A stretch of 64,000 bases of DNA, from positions 186,001-250,000 of the forward strand of contig JAJYBR010000002.1 of the NCBI GenBank assembly GCA_021778895.1, given 5' to 3'. A program made the translations under genes and the position numbers. This DNA is from Actinomycetes bacterium (GTDB lineage: Bacteria > Actinomycetota > Acidimicrobiia > Acidimicrobiales > RAAP-2). Below, piece by piece: positions 18,825 through 26,966 of the stretch. Position 1 is the first letter of the stretch. The number at the start of each line of letters is the position of its first letter. The notes below the pieces were generated by a model. The model ran no database searches. It saw only the letters and a program-made list of their open reading frames with translations, and had not been told where the DNA came from.

Positions 18825-19904
18825 CTATCCCGTCGGCGCGCCGGGGCAGGTGCCCGCGACCGCCGGCAGGGCGCTCTGGCTGGTGAGGTGTGCCCGTCCC
18901 GCGACGTCACCGGCCGCGCGCATGGCGGCGAGGGCGTCGGGGAGGTGTTTCAGGTAGGCGTTGAGGAAGTCGGTCGTGACGGCCGCCACCGTCGAGCGCG
19001 CCGGGCCGGCCGGGACGTAGGCACTGAGGTGGTCCTGGCCGAGCATCGAGAGGTAGTAGCGCGGGCGCGGGGCCGCGTCGTACAGGGTGACCGAGCAGGT
19101 GACCGGATTCATGACGAGGTCGGCCGTTCCCTGGACCACCAGCAGGGGCGCCGACCCGTTGGTGAAGTACGACCCGGGGAACCACGACAGCTCGGCGCCC
19201 GACAGCAGGATCGCCGCACCGACCCGGCTGTCGCGACAGCAGGTGTTGGCGGCCACCGCCAGGCTGACGTCGCCACCGTCAGACTGTCCGATGACGCCCA
19301 CGGGAGCGGGCGCGATCATGCCCGCGAGCGGGCCGCTGGCGTGGTCGTCGGCCAGCAGGGTCGTCACCAGGAAGCTGAGGTCGGCGGGGTGGTGGACGAT
19401 GTCGGTGCGGATCACACCGCCGGCGGCACCGGGCGACGTGTGGGGGTAGGCGGGATCGGCGACGACGTAGCCTGCCGCGCTCCATGCGTCGAGCAGGCCG
19501 GCGTAGGCCTCGGGGGAGATGTCGAATCCTTGAGAGAAGATCACCAGGGGGTAGGGCCCGGCCCGCGGCGCGAGCCCGCTGCGGGCCTCGCCGACGGGGC
19601 CCTCGGCCGGGTAGCGGACGGTCACCGGGAAGCTGCGAGCGGCGCTCGAGGCCGTGGCCGGCTCGGTGACGGTGAAGGTCACGGCGCCCACGGCGAAGGG
19701 TCCGGTGGTCGCCGGGGCCGTGGTCGTGGTCACGGGCGCCGAAGAGGTGGTCGATGACGACGTAGTCGTGGAGGCAGTCGGGCCGTGCCCGGTGCGCGCG
19801 GCGAGGACGGTGGCCACGAGGAGAGCGGCGATGACCAGGGAGAAGACGCCCAATCGCCGGCGACGCCGGCGACTCAAGCGCCGACCGTGTCGCGCGGGGC
19901 CCAT
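18825..19904 (-). CDS. Exported alpha/beta hydrolase (dienelactone hydrolase/lipase-like)
   Basis: The predicted 359-residue protein has a basic N-terminus with one TM segment (LGVFSLVIAALLVATVLAA), then a Thr/Ser linker (TTTSSSTTSSAPVTTTTAPA), then a hydrolase fold. The nucleophile elbow is GQSDGG, the acid probably lies in QGTADLVMNP, and the histidine in GQDHLSAYVP, in the usual order. CC in ANTCCRDSR and CSVTLY are possible disulfide cysteines. It resembles cutinase/PET-hydrolase-like dienelactone hydrolases. The ATG at 19904 is chosen because the frame upstream lacks similarity and would overlap the divergent GNAT gene. Confidence 0.82.
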   Translation of the reverse strand: MGPARHGRRLSRRRRRRLGVFSLVIAALLVATVLAARTGHGPTASTTTSSSTTSSAPVTTTTAPATTGPFAVGAVTFTVTEPATASSAARSFPVTVRYPAEGPVGEARSGLAPRAGPYPLVIFSQGFDISPEAYAGLLDAWSAAGYVVADPAYPHTSPGAAGGVIRTDIVHHPADLSFLVTTLLADDHASGPLAGMIAPAPVGVIGQSDGGDVSLAVAANTCCRDSRVGAAILLSGAELSWFPGSYFTNGSAPLLVVQGTADLVMNPVTCSVTLYDAAPRPRYYLSMLGQDHLSAYVPAGPARSTVAAVTTDFLNAYLKHLPDALAAMRAAGDVAGRAHLTSQSALPAVAGTCPGAPTG

Positions 19905-19976
19905 CGCGCCGAGCGTAGCAGGGGCCCCCGGCAGCGTCCCCCCACCCCGTAGTGTGGGCGGCGCCAAGGGGGTGTG

Positions 19977-20615
19977 ATGCGGGTACGAGCGATGACCGAC
20001 GCTGACGTGCCCGCGGCCGTCGGACTGCACGTCGCCGTCTTGCCCATGGAGTTCCTCACGCGCTTCGGCGAGCGCTTCTTGGCCACGTACTACCGGGCGT
20101 GGCGGGTGGCCCCGGGGGCGCTGGCCCTGGTGGCCGAGGAGGACGGCCGCGTGGTCGGGGCGCTGCTCGGCGCGACGGGTCCGGCCGAGCACACGCGAGA
20201 GATGGTGCGACGTGACGGCTGGCGCCTCGCGCGCGACATCGGTCGGGCGCTGGCCCGCGACCTGCCCTTGGCCCGCGACCTGCTCGTGACGCGCGCGCGC
20301 CGCTACGCGGGCGGCCTCTACCGCCTCGCCCGGCGCCGTTCCGCGGCGCCCGGGCCGGTGGTGAAGGGGCCGGTCGTGGGCGAGGTCACCCACGTCCTGG
20401 TGGACGCGGCCCAGCAGGGCCACGGCATCGGGCGCGCACTGGTCGAGGAGGCCATCGCACAGGCGCGCGCCGCCGGGGATGACCAGCTCGTCCTGGTCAC
20501 GCCCCCGGACCTGGCGGCCCAGCACTTCTACGACCGACTGGGCTGGCGCCGCGACGGCGAGATCACCTCGCGCAGCGGCGAGGTCTTCCTGCGCTACCGC
20601 TACGACGTGCGCTGA
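19977..20615 (+). CDS. GNAT family N-acetyltransferase
   Basis: This is an acetyl-CoA dependent acetyltransferase fold of 212 residues. The acetyl-CoA loop is VDAAQQGHGIGRALVEEAIA, and the C-terminal AQHFYDRLGWRRDGEI block is typical of GNAT proteins. ATG at 19977 is five bases after AAGGGGG; a GTG directly before it is possible. It diverges from the exported hydrolase. The substrate is unknown. Confidence 0.85.
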   Translation: MRVRAMTDADVPAAVGLHVAVLPMEFLTRFGERFLATYYRAWRVAPGALALVAEEDGRVVGALLGATGPAEHTREMVRRDGWRLARDIGRALARDLPLARDLLVTRARRYAGGLYRLARRRSAAPGPVVKGPVVGEVTHVLVDAAQQGHGIGRALVEEAIAQARAAGDDQLVLVTPPDLAAQHFYDRLGWRRDGEITSRSGEVFLRYRYDVR

Positions 20616-20627
20616 GGGCCGGCGGGC

Positions 20628-22313
20628 TCAGCGCCGAGACCGGTGCGTGCGCGGGTGGGTGTCCAGGCGCGACATGCGCTGGCGGGCCCGGTGCCGGCGC
20701 CGCACGCGGTGGCGGGCCACCAGAGCCAGCGCGGCCGCGAGGACCAGCAGGACGATGAGCGCGCCGCCCAAGTACGGGCGCGCCCGGCGGGCGAGCGACG
20801 GTCCGACGGTCGTGGTGGTCACCGGGGTCGTCGTCGTGGTGGTGGTCGTCGTCGGGACGCTCGCCGCCAGAACCGCGGCTGCCCGATGCGCCGCGGCGCA
20901 TCCGGGCGTCGGCGTCGCGCTGGTCAGCGCGGGGGTGTGCGGCGCGGTGGCGGTGTCGAGCCAAGCCGTCGGGATGGTGTTGGCCAGCGCGGTCTCGCCC
21001 GCCACGTTGGGGTGCAGGTGGTCTTGGTTGAAGTAGTTGGGGTAGGGCTGGGTCGGCGTGCAGGCGCCGTCGTAGACGTCACCCATGACGCTGGCCGCGT
21101 CGATCACGTGCGTGAAGCCGGAGCGCCCCGACAGCAGCCAGGCGTTGACGGCGTTGAGAACGGCCTGCTCGCTCGGCCCCCAGTACTCGGCGATGACGTC
21201 GTCCTGCTTGTTGGCGGTCGAGGTCGACCGGGGCAGCAGGGTCACGGCGTCGATGGGGATCCCGTGGGCCCGGGCCTGCGCGATGAGGGAGCGGTAGCCG
21301 GCCTCGAGCGACGCGGCCGTGCCGTAGGGCGGGATGGGATGGCCGGTCAGCCCCCCCGCGCCGAACCAGATGTCATTGATGCCGAGCAGCACGACGATGG
21401 CGCGCACCCCCGGCCAGCTCAGGGCGTCGGTGGCGAAGCGGGTCACGCCCGGCAGGCCGCCCGAGTTGGTGGCGAACGTGGTCCCGGGCGGGAACGCGGT
21501 GAGCGTGTTGCCCGAGATGCCTTCGTTCACGACGGCCAGCTGGTCGCTCGCGGGCAACGTGTCGAGCCGCTTCTGGAGCGCCGTGACCCAGCTGTAGCCC
21601 TGGTTCTCGTAGCCATAGCCGTCGGTGATGGAGTCACCGAAGGCGACGACGGTCCCGCGAGCCGGCGTGCCCGCGACCGTGATGCCCGACAGGAAGCGCA
21701 GGAACGGACCGGTCAGCGAGACGTTGAAGGGTTGGGCGGACGTCACCGCGGTCTGGTCGCCCACGCCGTTGGCGGTCGCCCAGGTGTCGGTGTGGCCCAC
21801 GCAGCAGTAGTGGACGCTCACCGTCGCCCAGCCGGCGATGGCGATCGAGACGGCCAGCGTCTCGCCGCTGTGGACCGCCAGGGACACCGGATCGCTGGTG
21901 ACGCGGCCGTGGGCCGGGATCGTCACCGAGCGGCGCCCGGCGAAGGTCACCGGGTGCACCGTGCCGGCCACCAGGCTCGCCCCCGAGAGGTCCTCGGCCA
22001 CCGTGACGGCTCCGAAGGTGGTGGGCGTCGAGCTCCACAGGTTCGAGAAGGTCAGGGCGACTCGCGTGCCCGCGATGGGCACCGTGGCGATGTCGCGGAT
22101 GGTGGAGTTGTAGGCACCCCCGAGGGCCAGGTCCGTGGGCGACGTCCACGCGGTCACCCAGCCCGACGTGGCCCCGCCCGCGCGGCCCGGGGTGAATGGT
22201 GCCAGGACCAGGGCGAACGTCGTGGCGAGCGCGGCCAGGGCCGCGGGGCGGACGCACCGCGGGAGCAGGCGCCCGCTCCTCACTCGGAGACGATGGCGTC
22301 GAGGGGCAGACAC
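20628..22313 (-). CDS. Exported SGNH/GDSL hydrolase with C-terminal membrane anchor
   Basis: The 561-residue protein has a signal peptide (AALAALATTFALVLAPF) and an N-terminal beta-rich region with a CC pair (VSVHYCCVGHTD). An SGNH esterase domain follows: block I VAFGDSITDGYG, block III LLGINDIWFG, block V QDHLHPNVAGE. After it come a run of threonines, one TM helix (GGALIVLLVLAAALALVA) and a basic tail, so the enzyme should stay fixed outside the membrane. There is no LPXTG motif. It resembles actinobacterial SGNH proteins acting on lipids or polysaccharide esters. The substrate is unknown. Confidence 0.88.
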   Translation of the reverse strand: MSAPRRHRLRVRSGRLLPRCVRPAALAALATTFALVLAPFTPGRAGGATSGWVTAWTSPTDLALGGAYNSTIRDIATVPIAGTRVALTFSNLWSSTPTTFGAVTVAEDLSGASLVAGTVHPVTFAGRRSVTIPAHGRVTSDPVSLAVHSGETLAVSIAIAGWATVSVHYCCVGHTDTWATANGVGDQTAVTSAQPFNVSLTGPFLRFLSGITVAGTPARGTVVAFGDSITDGYGYENQGYSWVTALQKRLDTLPASDQLAVVNEGISGNTLTAFPPGTTFATNSGGLPGVTRFATDALSWPGVRAIVVLLGINDIWFGAGGLTGHPIPPYGTAASLEAGYRSLIAQARAHGIPIDAVTLLPRSTSTANKQDDVIAEYWGPSEQAVLNAVNAWLLSGRSGFTHVIDAASVMGDVYDGACTPTQPYPNYFNQDHLHPNVAGETALANTIPTAWLDTATAPHTPALTSATPTPGCAAAHRAAAVLAASVPTTTTTTTTTPVTTTTVGPSLARRARPYLGGALIVLLVLAAALALVARHRVRRRHRARQRMSRLDTHPRTHRSRR

Positions 22314-22431
22314 GGGCGCCAGCGCATATCGCGATCCATCTTACCGGGCGCGTCTGGCCGGTCTTGGGGTCACCGGGTGCGGCGTGCGGGCGATCGACGC
22401 GCTAGAACGTCATCGACACCGAGGAGGACAC

Positions 22432-22851
22432 ATGGCCACGACGCGCACTGCCGACGCGCACTGGGAAGGAACGCTGCTCGAGGGGCACGGGACCGTGTCG
22501 CTGGTCTCCAGCGGCACCGGGTCCTTCGACGTGACGTGGGCCAGCCGCGCCCAGACGCCTGAGGGCCGCACCAGCCCCGAGGAGCTCATCGCCGCGGCGC
22601 ACGCCGCGTGCTTCTCCATGGCGCTGTCGAGCGCCCTGGCCAAGGGAGGCACGCCGGCGGCTTCTCTGGACACCTCGGTGGAGGTCGACTTCCAGCCGGG
22701 CGAGGGCATCGTCGCGATCCGGATCACGGTGGCCGGCGACGTCCCCGGGCTGTCGGCGGAGGCCTTCGCGGCCGCGGCCACCGGGGCCAAGGAGAACTGC
22801 CCCGTGTCCCAGGCGCTGCGGGCGGTGCCGATCACGCTGACCGTGCGCTGA
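22432..22851 (+). CDS. OsmC/Ohr family peroxiredoxin-like protein
   Basis: The 139-residue protein has the two catalytic cysteines of OsmC/Ohr proteins, Cys60 in AAAHAACFSMAL and Cys123 in ENCPVSQAL. These reduce organic hydroperoxides. The sequence is nearer OsmC than Ohr by its opening (AHWEGTLLEGHGTVSL). ATG at 22432 follows a strong GAGGAGGA; the longer frame upstream lies in the spacer and lacks similarity. It sits between a divergent SGNH hydrolase and the P-type ATPase. Confidence 0.92.
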   Translation: MATTRTADAHWEGTLLEGHGTVSLVSSGTGSFDVTWASRAQTPEGRTSPEELIAAAHAACFSMALSSALAKGGTPAASLDTSVEVDFQPGEGIVAIRITVAGDVPGLSAEAFAAAATGAKENCPVSQALRAVPITLTVR

Positions 22852-22894
22852 GGTCGTTTCTAGCGGCACATCGCCGCCAACCTAGGGTGGGCTC

Positions 22895-25207
22895 GTGAGA
22901 CCGCGGTCACGCGACCCGGTGGCGGTGCCCCGAGGGAGTCGCGCGTTGCTCGCCGTGGTCTTGGCCCTCCTGGTCGGCGGCGGCATCCTGTATGGCCTCG
23001 GCGCACCCGGCGTCGGCGACGCGCTCTGGGTGGCCGCGGGCGCGCTGGGCCTCGGTCTGTCGCTGGTGACCATCGTGGCGAGCCTGCGGGCGCACCGGGT
23101 GGGAGTCGACGTCATCGCCCTGGTCGCCCTGGCCGGGGCGATCGGCGTGCGCGAGTACCTGGCCGGCGCCGTCATCAGCGTCATGCTGGCCACGGGCCGT
23201 GCACTCGAGGAGTGGGCCGGCGCGCGGGCCCGCCAGGACCTGGCATCGCTGGTGCGCCGGGCGCCAACCAGTGCCCGGCGCTACCGGGACGGCGCTCTCG
23301 AGTCCGTGCCGCTCGACGCCGTGCGCGTGGGCGATCGACTCCTCGTGGCGACCGGTGCCGTCGTGCCCGTCGACGGGACGGTGTACTCGGCGCGCGCGGT
23401 GCTCGACGAGGCGGCGATGACGGGTGAGCCGCTGCCCGTGACGCGGGGGGCGGGGGAACGAGTGTCCAGCGGGGTCGTCAACGCGGGGGCGCCCTTCGAC
23501 CTGATCGCGCTGGTGCCGGCCGCGCAGAGCGCCTACTCCCAGATCGTCCGGCTGGTCGAGGGTGTCGAGGCGACGCCGGCCCCCTTCGTGCGGCTGGCCG
23601 ACCGATTCGCCGTCGGCTTCGTCGGGGTGACGGCGGTGGCGACCGCGGCGGCGTGGTGGGCGGGCGGCGCGGCGCGCGCGGTCGCGGTGCTGGTGGTGGC
23701 GACCCCGTGCCCAATGATCCTGGCCGCCCCGGCGGCCTTCGTCGCTGGCCTCTCCCGGGCCGCCCGGCGCGGCATCATCGTGCGCAGCGGAGCGGTCCTC
23801 GAGCGTCTGGCCGGCGTGCGCACCGTGCTCCTCGACAAGACGGGGACGGTCACCCAAGGACGACCGGCGCTGGTGCGGATCCTGGTCGCGCCGGGGTGGG
23901 ACGGCCGCGACGTGCTGGCCCTCGCGGCGTCGGTGGACCAGATGTCGCCGCACGTCGTGGCCGAGTCGATCGTGCACGCGGCCCGGATGCGCGAGTGCCC
24001 TCTGGATCTGCCCGAGGACGTCGAGGAGTCGCCCGGCAGCGGCGCGCGCGGCCGCGTCGCGGGCCGGTGGGTGGCGGTGGGCGGCGAGTCGTACGTGCTG
24101 GTGGGTCCCGAGCCCCCGTGGGCCAGCGCGGCCCGGCGTCACGCCGGGCGTGAGGGGGCCCTGACGGTCTGGGTGTCGGTCGACGAGGTCCTCGTCGGCA
24201 TCCTGGTGCTGGCTGACCCTCCCCGCCCCGAGTCCGCCCGCACGATCCGGGCGCTGCGCGACGGCGGGATCCAGCGCGTCGTCCTGCTCACGGGGGACCG
24301 GGCCGACGTCGCCGAGGGCATCGGGGCGGTGATCGGCGTCGACGAGGTGCTGGCGGAGCGGACGCCCGCCGAGAAGCTCGACGAGGTGGCGCGCGAGAGC
24401 ACGCGGGCGGCCACGGCGATGGTCGGCGATGGGATCAACGACGCCCCCGCGCTGGCGCTGGCCCACGTCGGGGTCGCGATGGGTGCGCGGGGCGCCTCGG
24501 CAGCGTCCGAGGCCGCCGACGTGGTGGTCATGGTCGACCGCCTCGACCGAGTGGTCGAGGCGCTCGCCGTGGCCCGGCGGACGCGCCGCATCGCGCTGGA
24601 GAGCGTCGCCGTGGGCACCGGCCTGTCCCTGGTCGCGATGGCCGTCGCCGGAGCCGGTGGGCTGCCCGCCGTCGCGGGCGCGGTGCTCCAGGAGTGCATC
24701 GATGCCGCCGTCATCGCCAACGCCCTGCGCGCGCGCTCCGCCGGCGCGGGCGGTGAGGCCGCGCACCTGCCCGCGGAGGCCTCGCAGCTGGGACGGCAGT
24801 TCCACGAGCAGCATCGCGAGATCGTCGCCGTGCTCGACGAGCTGGGCGAGGCGGCGGACGCCACCGAGACGTCCGACGCGTCATCGGCGATCGCCGTCGC
24901 TCGCCGGGTCCACCAGCACCTGGTCGCCGCCGTGCTGCCCCACGAGCTGGCCGAGGAGCAGGACCTCTATCCCGTCTTGCGCCAGTACCTCGGGGGGAGG
25001 GACCCCCTGGGCACGATGAGTCGGGGCCACGCCGAGATCGCGCACCGGGTCGGCCGGCTGGGACAGCTGCTCGACGACCTCGAGCGTGGAGGGACCGACG
25101 CCGCCGACATCGTCGAACTGCGCAGCATGCTCTACGGGTTGCAGGCCATCGTCGCGCTGCACACCGCGCAGGAGGAGGAGAGCCTCCTCTCGCTGGTCGA
25201 GACCTAG
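22895..25207 (+). CDS. P1B-5-type metal-transporting ATPase with C-terminal hemerythrin domain
   Basis: This integral membrane ion pump of 770 residues has no N-terminal metal-binding domain. TM segments occupy about residues 15-110, 225-290 and 570-600. The metal-site helix has TPCP (VATPCPMILAAP, about 268), not CPC. The actuator motif is AAMTGEP, the phosphorylation site DKTGTVTQG (about 314) and the hinge GDGINDAPAL (about 510). Residues from about 634 form a hemerythrin-type four-helix domain with HEQHREI, HQHL, LPHELAEEQDLYP, GHAEI and HTAQEEE. TPCP plus hemerythrin defines the described P1B-5 group, linked to nickel and iron export. The start is a GTG. Confidence 0.92.
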   Translation: MRPRSRDPVAVPRGSRALLAVVLALLVGGGILYGLGAPGVGDALWVAAGALGLGLSLVTIVASLRAHRVGVDVIALVALAGAIGVREYLAGAVISVMLATGRALEEWAGARARQDLASLVRRAPTSARRYRDGALESVPLDAVRVGDRLLVATGAVVPVDGTVYSARAVLDEAAMTGEPLPVTRGAGERVSSGVVNAGAPFDLIALVPAAQSAYSQIVRLVEGVEATPAPFVRLADRFAVGFVGVTAVATAAAWWAGGAARAVAVLVVATPCPMILAAPAAFVAGLSRAARRGIIVRSGAVLERLAGVRTVLLDKTGTVTQGRPALVRILVAPGWDGRDVLALAASVDQMSPHVVAESIVHAARMRECPLDLPEDVEESPGSGARGRVAGRWVAVGGESYVLVGPEPPWASAARRHAGREGALTVWVSVDEVLVGILVLADPPRPESARTIRALRDGGIQRVVLLTGDRADVAEGIGAVIGVDEVLAERTPAEKLDEVARESTRAATAMVGDGINDAPALALAHVGVAMGARGASAASEAADVVVMVDRLDRVVEALAVARRTRRIALESVAVGTGLSLVAMAVAGAGGLPAVAGAVLQECIDAAVIANALRARSAGAGGEAAHLPAEASQLGRQFHEQHREIVAVLDELGEAADATETSDASSAIAVARRVHQHLVAAVLPHELAEEQDLYPVLRQYLGGRDPLGTMSRGHAEIAHRVGRLGQLLDDLERGGTDAADIVELRSMLYGLQAIVALHTAQEEESLLSLVET

Positions 25208-25241
25208 GCCCGCTGGCGGCCCACCCTAGAGTGGGTCGTTG

Positions 25242-26966
25242 ATGCTGTGGCGTCTCCTGCGCCCCTATCTCGGCCCGCGCACCGGTCCGATCGTGCTCAT
25301 CGTGGTGATGCTCGTCGGTCAGAGCCTCGGCAACCTCTATCTCCCGAACCTCAACGCCGACCTGATCAACAGAGGGATCGTCCGGGGCAATCTCGGGTAC
25401 ATCTGGGCCACCGGCGCCGAGATGCTGGCGGTGACCCTGGTCATCAGCGCGGTCGCCATCATCGGGGTCTACTGGGCATCGCGCGTCTCGATGTCGGTGG
25501 GCGCCGACCTGCGCCGGGACGTGTTCGGCGCAGTGCAGGCCTTCAGCCTGCGGGACATGAGCGACTTCGGGACGCCGTCGCTCATCACGCGCAACACCAA
25601 CGACGTTCAGCAGATCCAGATGGTCCTCCAGATCGCCCTGACGATGATGGTGGTCGCGCCCATCATGATGGTCGGCGGCATGATCTTCGCCATCCGCGAG
25701 GGGGCCCGGCTCCTGCCGCTGCTGGCGGTGGCGGTGCCGCTCATGGTGGTGTTCCTCGCGGTCATGATGACGCGCGTCGTGCCGCGCTTCCGGGTGATGC
25801 AGGTCAGGATCGACCGCATCACCCAGGTGCTGCGCGAGCAGATCACCGGCGTGCGCGTGGTCCGCGCGTTCGTGCGCGGACCCGATGAGGCGCGCCGCTT
25901 CGACGAGGCCAACAGCGACCTCACCGCCACGACCCTCTCGGTGAACCGCCTCTTCGCCCTGATGATGCCGACGATGATGGCGATCCTCAACCTGACCAGC
26001 GTGGCGGTGATGTGGTTCGGCGGGCGCCTGGTGGCCGAGGGCTCGGTGTCCATCGGCAACCTGACCGCGGTGCTCTCCTACATCTTGCAGATCCTGATCG
26101 CGGTGATGATGGCCACGATGCTCGTCATCATGGTGCCGCGCGCCATGGCCAGTGCGGAGCGCATCGCCCAGGTCCTCGCCGCGACGCCCTCTATCGCCGA
26201 CCCCCCCACGCCCCGACGTCCCGCGCACGTCGACGGCGCGGTGGAACTCGCGGGCGTGCACTTCCGGTATCCGGGATCCGAGCGCGCGGTGCTCGAGGAC
26301 GTCACCTTGCGGGTCGCCCCGGGCCAGATGAGCGCGGTCATCGGGGGCACGGGGGCGGGCAAGTCGACCCTGCTCAACCTGGTGGCCCGCTTCCTCGACG
26401 TCTCGGCCGGGACCCTACGCGTCAACGGGCTCGACGTGCGCGAGCAGTCGCGCGAGCAGCTGTGGTCGACGATCGGGCTGGTGCCCCAGGCGGCGTACCT
26501 GTTCGGGGGCACCGTGGCGAGCAACCTGCGCTTGGGCGCCGCGGAGGCCGACGACGAGGACCTGTGGCGCGCGCTGGCCGTGGCGCAGGCGGCGGACTTC
26601 GTCTCCGAGATGGGCGGCCTGGAGGCGCCCGTCGACCAAGGCGGCACCAACGTGTCGGGCGGGCAGCGCCAGCGCTTGGCGATCGCGCGCGCCCTGGTGC
26701 GCCGTCCGGCGCTCTACCTCTTCGACGACTGCTTCTCGGCCCTCGACGCGGAGACCGATGCGCGCCTGCGCGCGGCCCTGCCCGCGTTCACCCAGTCGGC
26801 CAGCGTGATGGTCGTGGCCCAGCGGGTCTCGACGATCATGGGAGCCGACCAGATCATCGTGCTCGACGAGGGACGGGTCGCCGGCGTGGGCTCACACGAC
26901 GACCTGATGGCCGGGTGCGATCCCTACCGGGAGATCGTCCTGTCACAGCTGGGGCCGGTCGCATGA
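25242..26966 (+). CDS. Heterodimeric ABC exporter, subunit 1 (degenerate ATP site)
   Basis: This membrane transporter half fuses six TM helices (about 15-300) with an ABC ATPase. Walker A is GGTGAGKSTLL, the signature is VSGGQRQRLAIA, and Walker B is LYLFDDCFSALD. The catalytic glutamate after Walker B is Asp here, the pattern of the inactive site in heterodimeric exporters such as TM287/288 and BmrCD. ATG at 25242 is chosen over the adjacent TTG. Its stop overlaps the second subunit's start (ATGA), so the two are coupled. The substrate is unknown; lipid or multidrug export is common in the family. Confidence 0.93.
   Translation: MLWRLLRPYLGPRTGPIVLIVVMLVGQSLGNLYLPNLNADLINRGIVRGNLGYIWATGAEMLAVTLVISAVAIIGVYWASRVSMSVGADLRRDVFGAVQAFSLRDMSDFGTPSLITRNTNDVQQIQMVLQIALTMMVVAPIMMVGGMIFAIREGARLLPLLAVAVPLMVVFLAVMMTRVVPRFRVMQVRIDRITQVLREQITGVRVVRAFVRGPDEARRFDEANSDLTATTLSVNRLFALMMPTMMAILNLTSVAVMWFGGRLVAEGSVSIGNLTAVLSYILQILIAVMMATMLVIMVPRAMASAERIAQVLAATPSIADPPTPRRPAHVDGAVELAGVHFRYPGSERAVLEDVTLRVAPGQMSAVIGGTGAGKSTLLNLVARFLDVSAGTLRVNGLDVREQSREQLWSTIGLVPQAAYLFGGTVASNLRLGAAEADDEDLWRALAVAQAADFVSEMGGLEAPVDQGGTNVSGGQRQRLAIARALVRRPALYLFDDCFSALDAETDARLRAALPAFTQSASVMVVAQRVSTIMGADQIIVLDEGRVAGVGSHDDLMAGCDPYREIVLSQLGPVA

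Noticed and set aside
26012..26962. Upstream in-frame extension of ABC exporter subunit 2
   Set aside because: This part is an out-of-frame reading of subunit 1. The real start is the ATG overlapping its stop at 26963.
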